A stretch of 64,000 bases of DNA, taken from contig OY762456.1 of NCBI GenBank assembly GCA_963665785.1, positions 620,001 to 684,000 of the forward strand, written 5' to 3'. The notes beneath the pieces are model-generated. The model saw nothing but the letters and a program-made list of their open reading frames with translations, had not been told where the DNA came from and ran no database searches. The translations under genes and the position numbers were made by a program. Positions 1-13,760 of the stretch are shown piece by piece (position 1 is the first letter of the stretch; each line of letters opens with the position of its first letter). The stretch is from UBA7455 sp026713185 (lineage in GTDB: Bacteria > Pseudomonadota > Gammaproteobacteria > Pseudomonadales > Azotimanducaceae).

Positions 1-2
1 TC

Positions 3-341
3 GAACCCCTGGACGCCGAAACCCTGGAACGCAAGCAGGCGTGGCGGCAGGGGACGCTGATATTCAAGGGCGAACCGCTGGAGGAGGTCCTGGCGGAAGT
101 CGGTCGCTATACCGATCAGCAACTCGTCATTACTGACCCGTCGATCAGGCGTGTGCCAGTGGGTGGACACTTCCGGATCAGTGATATCAACACGCTGGTG
201 GCCCTGCTGGCCGATAACTTTGATCTCGATATCAAGGTCGTGAACAGCAACCTGATTCATCTGTCCGCCCGAACCCCACGGGCTGCTGGTGGCAGCAACC
301 CGATCAACGACAGCAACTTCAGGGAGATGCAAATCGAGTAA
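3..341 (+). CDS. FecR-family anti-sigma/signal transducer, C-terminal part
   Basis: The gene runs in from the left edge in frame 3, so only the last 112 residues are visible. They match the periplasmic C-terminal (DUF4974-like) part of FecR proteins: a strand reading GTLIFKGEPLEEVLAEVGRY, then a motif on reversal of the fold, PVGGHFRISDINTLVALLA. FecR proteins sit in the inner membrane, sense a loaded TonB receptor through this domain and control an ECF sigma factor. The stop lies 9 bases before the start of an STN-domain receptor, the usual fecI-fecR-fecA order, which supports the call. The sigma gene would lie to the left and is not seen. Ligand unknown. Confidence 0.8.
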   Translation, partial: EPLDAETLERKQAWRQGTLIFKGEPLEEVLAEVGRYTDQQLVITDPSIRRVPVGGHFRISDINTLVALLADNFDLDIKVVNSNLIHLSARTPRAAGGSNPINDSNFREMQIE

Positions 342-350
342 GGGTTTTAC

Positions 351-3173
351 ATGAGCATTGTGTCTTCATACACAAGGACTGGTAACCGCAAAGGTACCAA
401 TCCCGGTCGGGGTTATCCGGGTGTACTGGCGAATATTTGTGCTGGCAGTCTTCTGGCTGTCATGCTGCTTCTGGTGTTCGCCGATGATTCCCATGCAGTG
501 GAACCGGTGTACAGTTTCGACATTCCCCGGCAGACGGCAGATGGTGCGCTGACCGCGCTCGGTGAACAGGCTGATATCTCCGTGCTGTACCAATATGAAT
601 TGGTCGTGTTGCACGAAACGAACCAGCTGAAGGGCAGTTATACGCTGGAACAGGCGATAACAGCACTGCTGAGCAATTCGGGTTTGAAAGCCGAATTCGG
701 TACGGCGGGCCATCTGATCATTCATGCTGATGGGGAACAAAACGCCATGATCGAGCAAACTAACGAATGGATGCCGAATGCCTCCAGTGGAAAAACGATA
801 ACCCGAAAGCCGCTGCTCAAACGCCTGGGCACGACCATCGCCGCGGCCTTATTCGCCACTTCCGGCGCCGGCGCCATCGCGGCGTCCGGTGATACGAATG
901 AGACGGAAATCGAAGAGATCATCGTTACCGCCACCTACCGCGAAACTGACCTGATGGACACGCCACAGTCGATCGGTACACTCAGTTCAGAAATGATCGA
1001 GGCGCTGGGTGCAACGGATATGCGGGGTCTGTTTCAAAACATCACCGGTCTCAACATGTCCGAGCGCGAGATTGCTGGCGGCAACCGGTACACGATTCGC
1101 GGGGTTTCATCGCAAACGGGCCATGAGCCTTCTGCGCAAACGTCCGCGGCGGTCTCTGTCTATCTGGACGACGTGCCCATGACGTCAGCGCAAAGTCCTG
1201 TGCAGCAGTTTGGCGGCAACATGTTCGATCTGGAGCGTATAGAAGTACTCAAGGGTCCGCAGGGCACACTGTATGGCGAAGGTTCGGTTGGCGGGACCAT
1301 TCGCTTCATCCAGAAGAAGCCCCAGTTGGGCGAAACCACCTGGAAGATCAAGGGTAACACGAGCAGAATGAGTTCATCGGACGATCCTGGCCATCGCCTT
1401 GATGGTGTCGTCAACTTGCCGGTGACTGAGGACTTTGCGATTCGTTTGATGGGGTTCTCCACCAAACGCCAGGGCTGGATCGACAAGACCGACATAGGCG
1501 AGAAAGACGCCAATTCTGAGACAGGTTCCGGCGGTCGACTCGCCGCGCTGTGGGCAGTCAACAGTGAATTGTCGGTGGAAGCCAACTATTACAAAACCGA
1601 ACTGGAAACCGAAGGGAGCATGGCGGCGCAATCGCGTTTCTCTGAAGGACTAAACGTACGATTGCCTGGGCGGCGACCCTTCTCCAGGGACAACGTGAAT
1701 ATCTATAGCCTGGGGGTGGACTACGCGTTCGACTTTGCCAAGCTGGAACTCGCGTTCTCAAACCTGGATCGGAAACGCACCAGCGAGATCGAGTCGACCA
1801 CAACTATCGCTGCGTTCATAGACTCCTTTGTCCAGTTAAGGACAGTGATCAGGGCGCCCTCCAATCCCACCGAAATCCCGACACTGTTGGCCGAGGGTTG
1901 GATCCTTGCCCCCACATTCTCTCTGCCCATCAAGAACCTGGCCGGATTTAACCTGAATGATATGATGTCTTCTGATCGCAACACGTTCGAAGCGCGGCTC
2001 GTCTCTACCACCGAGGGCGCCCTGGCCTGGACGGCGGGTTTGTTTTGGAAGGACAGTGACGACGATCGACTCAGTATCCAGCCGCTTAGCTTGATCCCAT
2101 CTCTCATCGGTAAACCAGCCATCACCGCTCTTTATACAGAGGCTTTCACCAATCCCGCAAATTCACATTTTGATGAGGTGAACCAGATCAGCGTATTTGG
2201 TGAAGCCACATTCGCCTTCTCTGATACGTTTTCGGTGACACTGGGTGGGCGCTATACGGATCTTGACCAGTCGCTCCAGGGCAGTTCGGCAACAACCACC
2301 GATAAGGTCTTCTCTCCCAAGTTGGGGATCGCCTGGTATCCCTTCGATAGAACGCTCACCTACTTCAACATCACGACCGGGTTCAGGCCGGGTAACCTCA
2401 ACGTCGGCCAGGAATCCAACGCGCACATTTTTAGAGGGGCGGGTGACAATGTCATACCGGCCACGCCGTTTGCGCAAAATCCCAACAACCTGACGGGAAA
2501 TCAGGCAGCAGATCTTGCGACCTCACTGGTGTCCTATCAAGGTGACAATGTGGTCAACTATGAAGTCGGCATCAAGACCCGGTTGTTTGACGATCGTTGG
2601 AACCTGACCACGGCGGTCTACTACTTCGATTGGAAAGACACGATCCTTCGATTCTCAAGGAACGACTTGCCCGCCATCAGTCGTACCTACAACGACAATG
2701 CCGGTGCTGCGCACTCAGTCGGCATCGAAATCGACCTGGTGGGTAACCTGATGGAAAACCTGCGAATGACGCTCGGTGGTGATATCAATCGCGCCGAACT
2801 GGATGAGGCGGTGGGCGCTATTCCGTCCGGGACCAAACTGCCAAACGCCCCCGAGTGGAGCGCCCATATCACGCTTGATTACACCTGGCTGTTCGCTGGC
2901 GATATGGCGCTTAACTTTATGGTGAACCACACCACGCTCGCCGGTACACTGAGTTCGCTTAACGTCGCGCCAAGTGTAGTACCCTCACGTCGCCAAACGG
3001 ACATGCGCATCCTGCTGAGTGGTTCCGACGCGAACTGGAGTGCGTCACTGTTTGCAACCAACATGACCAACCAGGACGAAATCACCTTTGACTGCGGCAG
3101 CCCTGGCTTTCCGACTTGCCTGGGCTTTCAGCAGCCCAGGGTGATCGGTCTTGAAGTCACGTTGCAACGCTAG
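351..3173 (+). CDS. TonB-dependent receptor with N-terminal STN domain (FecA-like)
   Basis: This 940-residue outer-membrane receptor has a signal sequence at about residues 25-48. An STN signalling domain follows at about 52-125 (YSFDIPRQTADGALTALGEQ). A TonB-box-like stretch EIEEIIVTATYRET lies near 187-200, then the plug (TIRGVSS, VYLDDVPM, LKGPQGTLYGEGSVGGTIRF) and a 22-strand-type barrel ending in an aromatic-basic tail, VIGLEVTLQR. TonB and ExbBD power uptake through such barrels. The STN domain contacts FecR, encoded just upstream with a 9-base gap, so ligand binding probably controls the locus itself. The start follows an AAGGG ribosome site. Oddly, a second signal-like hydrophobic segment (about 158-180) lies between STN and plug. 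The substrate could be an iron chelate or another compound. Confidence 0.9.
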   Translation: MSIVSSYTRTGNRKGTNPGRGYPGVLANICAGSLLAVMLLLVFADDSHAVEPVYSFDIPRQTADGALTALGEQADISVLYQYELVVLHETNQLKGSYTLEQAITALLSNSGLKAEFGTAGHLIIHADGEQNAMIEQTNEWMPNASSGKTITRKPLLKRLGTTIAAALFATSGAGAIAASGDTNETEIEEIIVTATYRETDLMDTPQSIGTLSSEMIEALGATDMRGLFQNITGLNMSEREIAGGNRYTIRGVSSQTGHEPSAQTSAAVSVYLDDVPMTSAQSPVQQFGGNMFDLERIEVLKGPQGTLYGEGSVGGTIRFIQKKPQLGETTWKIKGNTSRMSSSDDPGHRLDGVVNLPVTEDFAIRLMGFSTKRQGWIDKTDIGEKDANSETGSGGRLAALWAVNSELSVEANYYKTELETEGSMAAQSRFSEGLNVRLPGRRPFSRDNVNIYSLGVDYAFDFAKLELAFSNLDRKRTSEIESTTTIAAFIDSFVQLRTVIRAPSNPTEIPTLLAEGWILAPTFSLPIKNLAGFNLNDMMSSDRNTFEARLVSTTEGALAWTAGLFWKDSDDDRLSIQPLSLIPSLIGKPAITALYTEAFTNPANSHFDEVNQISVFGEATFAFSDTFSVTLGGRYTDLDQSLQGSSATTTDKVFSPKLGIAWYPFDRTLTYFNITTGFRPGNLNVGQESNAHIFRGAGDNVIPATPFAQNPNNLTGNQAADLATSLVSYQGDNVVNYEVGIKTRLFDDRWNLTTAVYYFDWKDTILRFSRNDLPAISRTYNDNAGAAHSVGIEIDLVGNLMENLRMTLGGDINRAELDEAVGAIPSGTKLPNAPEWSAHITLDYTWLFAGDMALNFMVNHTTLAGTLSSLNVAPSVVPSRRQTDMRILLSGSDANWSASLFATNMTNQDEITFDCGSPGFPTCLGFQQPRVIGLEVTLQR

Positions 3174-3402
3174 AGACAGGGAGCGTCCATGACCGTGGGA
3201 CTTGATCTCGCTTGCAGGCTCATAACCAAAGGGAATCCCCGAGTTCACCACGGTCGTGGACAAACTACACCATTTGTCGTTAAACGTCTGGAATAGCTGT
3301 TAAGGAAAGATACAAGGGAACCCCACAAGCCGATATACTGTCTCCTCCACAAAAAAGTGTACAATTCAGATCAATTCAGATACAGCAGACAGGAATTTAA
3401 TC

Positions 3403-4512
3403 ATGGCGGCAATATCACCTCTGGACGGCCCGGTAGCAGTTACCGGATGCTCCGGTTTCACTGGCGGACATATGGTCCGTGAACTGGTTCTCCACGGTTA
3501 CAAGGTTCGTGCCTGTATTCGCGATGCCTATTCCTGGCGTGGCAAGGACTGTGTGAACTACCTCGGACGTCTGCCGAATGTTGAGATCATCAGCGGCTGC
3601 GACCTGTTTACAACGGGGTCCTTTAACAAGGCATTCAAAGACTGCATCGGTGTATTCCATGTCGCTGCTGTTCTGGGAAATTCGGCCGATGGCAAGTCAC
3701 AGCCGCTTGGCAGTGGCGAAGTATCTCAGGATGTGTACAACGGAGGTATGGTTGGCACAGAGAATGTCATCAACGCCATCAATGCCAGTGGATCCGTTAA
3801 ACGATTGGTTTACACCAGTTCAATGGCAGCGGTATCAGGCGCCCGAAGCGGAATTGTACCCAAAGGTTACGAATGGACGGAAACGGACTGGGCATCCGAT
3901 GGCGTGGACCCGGAACAGTGGCAACAACCCGGTAATGCCTATACCAGAAGCAAGGTGGACACCGAACATCTCATTAATAATGCGGCCGATAACAGCGACG
4001 GACGGTGGGATGCAATCACCATGAACCCTGCCATGATTTGCGGCCCGATCCTGTTTAAAGCTCAGGTTGGCCAATGGATTATGCAGATTGGCAAGCTGGC
4101 TGGTGGTGAGGAACCAAATTGGCCTTCCAGGAATGACATGTATTACAACATCATCGATGTCCGTGACCTGGTCAAGGCGCATCGACTGGCAGCAGAATCC
4201 TCAGTGGACCACAAGGCAACACACGGTGGTCCCCGTTATGTGTTGCACGGCAGTGGCGGTCGATCTGCCGTACGATTAGGCACTGATGTATCAGAGATCA
4301 TAAACGAATTTTTCCCGGGTTTTATTCTGGGGAAACCGGTAACGGTCGACGGCGACGGTGAACCGATTACCGTAACCTCCAATGTCCTGAATGACTGTAA
4401 AAAAGCGAAATCTGTTCTCGGTGCGACCATCCGTCCCGTTGAGGAAACAATCCGTGACCTCGTCGAGAGTTCAATCGAACTGGGAATCATTACACCTCAA
4501 TTTCAGGCCTGA
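3403..4512 (+). CDS. Extended SDR, NAD(P)-dependent epimerase/dehydratase or reductase
   Basis: This 369-residue extended short-chain dehydrogenase has the nucleotide-binding turn VTGCSGFTGGHM at residues 13-24, Ser139/Ser140 in VYTSS, and the YxxxK pair Tyr180/Lys184 (AYTRSKVDTE). The family includes dihydroflavonol-4-reductase-like and steroid or aldehyde reductases, so a carbonyl/alcohol interconversion with NADP(H) is likely; the substrate is not evident. An AGGA ribosome site precedes the ATG. The gene converges on the PhyH-type gene and their last 23 bases overlap. A second, more distant member of the same family lies at 33420-34475. Confidence 0.85.
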   Translation: MAAISPLDGPVAVTGCSGFTGGHMVRELVLHGYKVRACIRDAYSWRGKDCVNYLGRLPNVEIISGCDLFTTGSFNKAFKDCIGVFHVAAVLGNSADGKSQPLGSGEVSQDVYNGGMVGTENVINAINASGSVKRLVYTSSMAAVSGARSGIVPKGYEWTETDWASDGVDPEQWQQPGNAYTRSKVDTEHLINNAADNSDGRWDAITMNPAMICGPILFKAQVGQWIMQIGKLAGGEEPNWPSRNDMYYNIIDVRDLVKAHRLAAESSVDHKATHGGPRYVLHGSGGRSAVRLGTDVSEIINEFFPGFILGKPVTVDGDGEPITVTSNVLNDCKKAKSVLGATIRPVEETIRDLVESSIELGIITPQFQA

Positions 4513-5728
4513 GCAAGTTCGCTCTTTTCGGGTTCAGTCTCGGCCCCAGTACAGGCATGCCCACCGGTGTTTCCATCGTTGCCCTGTTGCACAATCGATG
4601 GACATCCCTGCGTTCCCTTGCGTTCAATGCATCCGGTATATCGGAAGCAAGATACTCACGGGAAACAGAATGTTTGTCCATCATGGGTCTTACCCAGGAA
4701 GGGGTCACAGCATTCAGGAGGGCTATCCGGTCCTGACCGCTGACATTCAGTTCATGACAGCCACGATGCCATGTTCTTGAGTCATACAGCAGCGCCGCAC
4801 CGGCTGGGGCTTCCATTTGACGTACATCCTTATGCACACCCATACCCATGCGGGTTCCTCCGCGGTTAAACTCAATCGACGGCTTCTGGCAGAGCCTGTG
4901 AGAGCCAGGTAAATACTGAGTGCCAGCATTACCCGGCTCGAATCTGTCAACGCAGATATTGAATTGCGCACCAAAAATCGGGGTTTCCGGCCAATATTCG
5001 TCCGGAAAAACACCGGGATGATAGGGGTAGTCATTGTGCCAGCCACCTTCCGGGAAAGTGCCTTTCAGCGCTTTGGCTGGTTTTAGAGTAGTGATCACTG
5101 GTGAATGACAGAAGTGAATATCATCAGTTTCCAAATATTGCTGGAGCAGCCATAACGCAACTGGATGGGTAACTGCACGAGCGAGGTCCGGGGACCAGGA
5201 CAGTCCATCCCTCATCCAGAATAGTCCGTCATTAACACTCTCATCCGCATGCCTCTGTGCGCGTCTGGCGGCAATCTGTGCTTTCAGCCGGTTAATCGCA
5301 GATGGCATCAACACCCGCGCCAACAATGTGAGCCCTTCCTGACGTAGTTCAGCCAGATGTACCGACGGCAATCGGTCTGGCCCGGCAATAAGGTTGAATA
5401 CACCGGCTGGTTCCCCTGAAGTGCCGGAATCTGTGATTGAGTTGCCTTCCTTATCCTTGAGTTGAAATGACGTCTCCTGCCCGGACTTTGAAGGAATCTC
5501 GGAAAGTACTACAGATAAGCTGCCGGTAGCGTTCCTGAGAATGGGACCATCAATGACCCACATGCCATCATCACCAGTATGGGAGCAAACACTGAATACC
5601 TCTTTGGCGCCACTCAGATACTGACCTGCTGAATTTCCTGCCAGGTAATAGTGAGAATCGCTGTTCATGAAATGGCTTTCCACAATTCCAGAGATGGCAA
5701 CTATCACCTGTCTGTGCTGACAGGTCAA
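4490..5728 (-). CDS. Phytanoyl-CoA dioxygenase (PhyH)-like Fe(II)/2-oxoglutarate oxygenase
   Basis: This 412-residue protein has the iron-binding facial triad of PhyH enzymes: His231 and Asp233 in GGWHNDYPYHPG, and distal His321 in SRTWHRGCHE. An Arg follows in GQDRIALLNA, a good candidate for gripping 2-oxoglutarate. The conserved AGTQYLPGSHR loop (269-279) also fits. Such enzymes hydroxylate unactivated carbons; the substrate here is unknown. The N-terminal 150 residues are less typical. An alternative start at Met21 (5668) has a GGAA site at good distance and may be the real one. It is convergent with the SDR gene, overlapping by 23 bases. Confidence 0.8.
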   Translation of the reverse strand: MTCQHRQVIVAISGIVESHFMNSDSHYYLAGNSAGQYLSGAKEVFSVCSHTGDDGMWVIDGPILRNATGSLSVVLSEIPSKSGQETSFQLKDKEGNSITDSGTSGEPAGVFNLIAGPDRLPSVHLAELRQEGLTLLARVLMPSAINRLKAQIAARRAQRHADESVNDGLFWMRDGLSWSPDLARAVTHPVALWLLQQYLETDDIHFCHSPVITTLKPAKALKGTFPEGGWHNDYPYHPGVFPDEYWPETPIFGAQFNICVDRFEPGNAGTQYLPGSHRLCQKPSIEFNRGGTRMGMGVHKDVRQMEAPAGAALLYDSRTWHRGCHELNVSGQDRIALLNAVTPSWVRPMMDKHSVSREYLASDIPDALNARERRDVHRLCNRATMETPVGMPVLGPRLNPKRANLLRPEIEV

Positions 5729-5807
5729 GCCCCTGCACCCATCAAGCCGGCGTTTCCTCCCATTGCGGTGGTATTGTGTGGATGACTAAAACCTGGCCTT
5801 TTATCCG

Positions 5808-5846
5808 AAAAAAAAGGGCTCATCCCGGGAGGGATGAGCCCTTTTA
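5808..5846 (-). terminator. Intrinsic terminator of the rRNA operon
   Basis: Read on the minus strand, a near-perfect stem AAGGGCTCATCCC / GGGATGAGCCCTT with a short loop is followed by eight T residues. It lies just past the 3' end of the 5S gene, where rrn transcription should stop. Confidence 0.9.
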
Positions 5847-5854
5847 AAATCAAT

Positions 5855-5970
5855 GCCTGACAATGTCCTACTCTCACACCGGGAATCCGGCACTACCATC
5901 GGCGCTGTGCAGTTTCACTTCTGAGTTCGGTATGGGATCAGGTGGTACCTGCACGCTATTGTCGTCAGGC
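5855..5970 (-). rRNA. rrf: 5S ribosomal RNA
   Basis: About 116 bases whose two ends pair (GCCTGAC with GTCAGGC). The interior has the classical 5S core, including CCGAACTCAGAAGTGAAAC on the minus strand. It is the last gene of the operon, about 140 bases after 23S and right before the terminator. The ends are set from the terminal stem and could be off by 1-3 bases. Confidence 0.95.
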
Positions 5971-6110
5971 AAACTGGTTGCCATTACCTTGCATCCGCAA
6001 GGACAGCGAATCATTTAATCAAAGTGGAACAAGTGTTTTGTCTGTTTGTAACCAATTTTCATGCAGACTTCCTGCATTCAAGGCATATCTGTTGAATATA
6101 TTCAAAAATA

Positions 6111-9046
<2,936 letters not shown>

Positions 9047-9606
9047 TATATCTGAATATACTCCTTGTATGAAATATACCTGCCAGGGTTTATTTCAGAG
9101 CACATCTGTTATACATGTCACCGGATATTTCGCTTGAATGTTTCGAACTCCGAGTATCATCTTCTCAAAGAATTCTGATACTCAAAATTACAAATGATAC
9201 GTGCTCTCTGGAAAGAATCTGCAGAATGTCGTTTAATTTTTCTGCAAATTATGAGAACACAATTTCATTTACGGATGTCTTATTGTTGCTGAATACCTGA
9301 TACATACTTCCATACTGCGAACAGACTTCCACATGTATTCCATATTCAGCTACAGACTTTATCACTGTTCCACTTTGTTAAAGAACCTGGTTAATGAACC
9401 TGTCGGTTAAAAAACCAATCGTATCCCGAAGGGACACTGCAACTATAATCAGTTGCTCTGACCGAAACGCCAGAAGTCATATGACTTTGAAAATCCTGAC
9501 CGAAAACAACCTGAAGTTGTTCAAGGCAAATCCATATGACTTCTGATGTCCAGAAAGACAAGGAAACAGACAAGAGGTGTGAGTACTTGTAGAGATTGCA
9601 TTCAGT
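9047..9606 (-). other. 16S-23S internal transcribed spacer without tRNA genes
   Basis: A 560-base spacer, AT-rich beside the rRNAs. I looked on the minus strand for tRNA-Ile and tRNA-Ala, the usual gammaproteobacterial spacer tRNAs. I found neither the GGTTC-type T arm with a CCA end nor a cloverleaf. The spacer does keep a boxA and the stem sequences flanking 23S and 16S. Confidence 0.8.
9375..9387 (-). promoter_or_regulatory. boxA antitermination site in the rRNA spacer
   Basis: The minus strand reads GGTTCTTTAACAA, a close match to the boxA consensus TGCTCTTTAACA bound by NusB-NusE. It lies in the spacer ahead of 23S, as in other rrn operons, where it keeps RNA polymerase resistant to Rho. 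Confidence 0.75.
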
Positions 9607-11154
<1,548 letters not shown>

Positions 11155-11563
11155 AAGTTGAAGCTTTCTTGATTCCCTCGATACACCCTTTTGAGGCTCA
11201 CTTGGTTCACAGTTGCGAATTTAGTTCGCAAATCTTTTACAAAATGGTGAATGTTAATCCTGCCAGGTTTACACCCGACCTGTTCGCCAAAAGACAAACA
11301 CCCATTTTGTTCGGCACTAAATTACCGTCATCTAGTAAGTATCACTCAATAAATTGTCAGTAACCTGATGCTGATGTTCACACAATCAACTATCAAGTAC
11401 CCACACCTATTGTCTGTTTTCCAATTGTTAAAGAGCTTACCGGGGCGCAAAAAAACCCGCGCTGATATTTCATTCAACGGGATATAAACTTTTTTTGTTA
11501 TCCGGTTGGCGCATTCGCCATCGGATCACTGTCCAGTGGTCCGACTCGGCCACAAAGGTCGAG
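11155..11563 (-). other. rRNA operon leader
   Basis: About 410 transcribed bases between the presumed start point and 16S. It contains boxA, AT-rich stretches and sequence likely to pair with the spacer for RNase III release of pre-16S. No protein-coding frame with support is seen. Confidence 0.6.
11424..11437 (-). promoter_or_regulatory. boxA antitermination site in the rRNA leader
   Basis: The minus strand reads AGCTCTTTAACAAT, an almost exact boxA. It is about 130 bases downstream of the promoter and 270 upstream of 16S, the place expected for assembly of the NusB-NusE antitermination complex. Confidence 0.85.
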
Positions 11564-11570
11564 ATGACGA

Positions 11571-11598
11571 AGTATACGCACTCAATCTCCATTTACAA
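11571..11598 (-). promoter_or_regulatory. Sigma-70 promoter of the rRNA operon
   Basis: On the minus strand, -35 TTGTAA (11598-11593), a 16-base spacer and -10 TATACT (11576-11571). An AT-rich stretch GAAATTTATATTGGATAAAT lies just upstream and could act as an UP element. It is placed correctly before the leader boxA. No second promoter was convincing. Confidence 0.6.
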
Positions 11599-11775
11599 GC
11601 ATTTATCCAATATAAATTTCTCCAGCTGCATTTCTCCAACGGTTTCTTCCAGCCAGGAGTGATACTTCTCTCCTGACCGCGACACAGGTGATGACCTGTA
11701 TGAATGCCTGTTTCACGTTAGAGTGGTAACATAGTCACAGGTTCATCCGGTCCAGGGTCAGCACACAGGCATCAA

Positions 11776-11949
11776 ATGAACATTCCCAGATTGCTTAGGG
11801 CATTATTTGGCACAGACGTTGTTGTTGCAACCCTGATAATTCTGATAGCAACACTGCTTATCGCGTTTGTCTCTTTTTACCTGGCCTGGCTGAATTACGA
11901 AGACCGATACGGCATCAGCTTTATGGATTTTGTCAGAATCACCTTCTAG
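11776..11949 (+). CDS. Small single-pass membrane protein, hypothetical
   Basis: A 57-residue frame, MNIPRLLRALFGTDVV..., with one clear transmembrane segment at about residues 14-38 (VVVATLIILIATLLIAFVSF). A charged tail YEDRYG follows, and it ends ITF. The strong hydrophobic block between polar ends is unlikely by chance. There is no good ribosome site, only a weak purine stretch. The stop overlaps the last four bases of the convergent ThDP enzyme gene. No family is recognised and the function is unknown. It lies about 210 bases from the rrn promoter, on the opposite strand. Confidence 0.45.
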   Translation: MNIPRLLRALFGTDVVVATLIILIATLLIAFVSFYLAWLNYEDRYGISFMDFVRITF

Positions 11950-13595
11950 AGCAAGTCGTGATACTGGGAAAATCTCGTATCCTGACGGGTGATGATCTCC
12001 AATACACACACTTTTCCTTCCCTGTTCTGCTTCCATGCTTCCCGCAATGCAGGCGCAACTGCAGCCGGGTCTTCCACCTTGATGCCATGAGCACCCAGTG
12101 CCCTGCCAACCTCCGCGTATTCACCGGTCTGGTTGCCGGCGCCATACTTCTGCATGGCGGTAGGCATACTCTTGTTGTATCCACCCATGGTGGAATTATT
12201 GATTACAACGGACGTTATCGGTACTTCGGCGCGCACGGCAGTTTCTATATCCAGACCTGTATGACCGAATGCCAGATCACCCATGAAGTTCATACAGAAT
12301 TTTGAGGGGTCGGCAATTCTGGCGCCAATCATCAATGGAATACCGTAACCAAGATGCGTGGTTTTACCCCAACCAATGTATCCCCGCGGTGCTGTTGCCT
12401 GGTAGAACGGCATGATCTGATCCCGGGGGTTGCCGGCATCATGAGTCAGAATGGTATTTTGGTGATCTACTGTCTTGTTGATTTCATTGATAACCCGATA
12501 GGGGTTGATGGGTGTTTCATTGGAATTGAGCAGCGGCGCCCACTCATCCAGCCAGTCTGCATGGCCCTGGGCAATTTCAGCGACCAGGACTTGATCTGTT
12601 TCACGTCCGGTTTCGCCAATAGCGGCTTTCACTTCGTCGATAATCATTTCCAGGGTCAGTCTGGCATCTCCAATCAATCCGATATCCACGGTATAGTCTT
12701 TGTTGATATCCTCTGCAGAAACCGTCGAATGGATCAGTGTCTTACCATCGGGAATATCAATACCGAAAGTAGTACGGGTAAGACCGGAACCCACAGCAAG
12801 AACCACGTCTGACTCACCCAGCCATTTGAATACATTCCTGGGTGCTGTCCGGTTCGCGGAACCCAGCGCCAGTGGATGGGAATCCGGTAACGCACTCTTG
12901 GCTTCCATGGTCGTGATGACAGGAATCTGGGTGAGTTCAGCCAACTGCCTGAGTTCTTCTGTGGCATCAGCATAAAGAACACCCTGACCAGCCCAGATAA
13001 CCGGCCTTCTGGCGCCCAGTAACGCTTTCACTGCATCCTGTACATCACCTCTGCCGGGGGCATAGGTAAACTTTCTGGATGGCTTATAGTTCATGGCATG
13101 TTCCGGTACATCACGACCACATACATCAGGATGCATTTCTACCAGTACAGGACCTGGTCTTCCATGTTTAACCGCATGAAATGCCCGCTGAATCTGGGTT
13201 GACACGCGGTCCGGACGGTCGATGGACAAGGCTTCCTTGGTAATGTGCGCATAATTACGGATTGCTGAGAAATTGGGTTTTACGTCGTATCCTTTAAGTC
13301 CCGCACCAAGTGGCATGTAAATCATCGGAACTGCTTCCCCATAGGCCTGGGCTATGCCGCCAAAGGAGTTCTCAACGCCTGGACCGGACTGGGAGGCATA
13401 AATGCCCGGCACCTCGCCGCGCATGGTACGGGCATAGCCATCCACGGCGTTGATTGCACCACGTTCCTGTCGAAAGACTATGGGACGAATGCCGACTTTT
13501 GCCACTGCTTCTATAAGTGGATTCGCCGGGAAACATCCCATCCAGCTGACTCCCTCCGCCTTCAGGCATTGTGCGATAAAATCAAAACCGTTCAT
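11946..13595 (-). CDS. Thiamine diphosphate-dependent enzyme (acetolactate synthase/decarboxylase-like)
   Basis: This 549-residue protein has the three-domain layout of the POX/ALS family. The N-terminal pyrimidine-binding domain has catalytic Glu44 in FRQERGAINA and the turn SQSGPGVENS. The central domain carries RPVIWAGQGV. The C-terminal pyrophosphate-binding domain has the GD...NN signature from Gly439 (GDLAFGHTGLD) to Asn466/467 (VVINNSTMGGY). Relatives include acetolactate synthase large subunits, benzoylformate and oxalyl-CoA decarboxylases and glyoxylate carboligase. No small subunit or ilvC neighbour is present, so a catabolic 2-oxoacid reaction is more likely than valine synthesis. 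The substrate cannot be assigned. Confidence 0.85.
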   Translation of the reverse strand: MNGFDFIAQCLKAEGVSWMGCFPANPLIEAVAKVGIRPIVFRQERGAINAVDGYARTMRGEVPGIYASQSGPGVENSFGGIAQAYGEAVPMIYMPLGAGLKGYDVKPNFSAIRNYAHITKEALSIDRPDRVSTQIQRAFHAVKHGRPGPVLVEMHPDVCGRDVPEHAMNYKPSRKFTYAPGRGDVQDAVKALLGARRPVIWAGQGVLYADATEELRQLAELTQIPVITTMEAKSALPDSHPLALGSANRTAPRNVFKWLGESDVVLAVGSGLTRTTFGIDIPDGKTLIHSTVSAEDINKDYTVDIGLIGDARLTLEMIIDEVKAAIGETGRETDQVLVAEIAQGHADWLDEWAPLLNSNETPINPYRVINEINKTVDHQNTILTHDAGNPRDQIMPFYQATAPRGYIGWGKTTHLGYGIPLMIGARIADPSKFCMNFMGDLAFGHTGLDIETAVRAEVPITSVVINNSTMGGYNKSMPTAMQKYGAGNQTGEYAEVGRALGAHGIKVEDPAAVAPALREAWKQNREGKVCVLEIITRQDTRFSQYHDLL

Positions 13596-13760
13596 GTATT
13601 CCTCTCCTGTTCAAGTGGTTTGCAGCAAAGCAGCTCATCAAGAATACCAGAAATGATTGAAAAAATTTTCTAGAGCAGCCATAAGATTGTAAAGTAGTCC
13701 TGTGTAATCTATTTTTATGTTGAATACTGAAAACAGGACTTTTCTACATCAGGACATATC

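Noticed and set aside
11803..12036. A 77-residue minus frame
   Set aside because: It overlaps the end of the ThDP gene in another frame and is the antisense of the small membrane protein, which has a coherent transmembrane segment.
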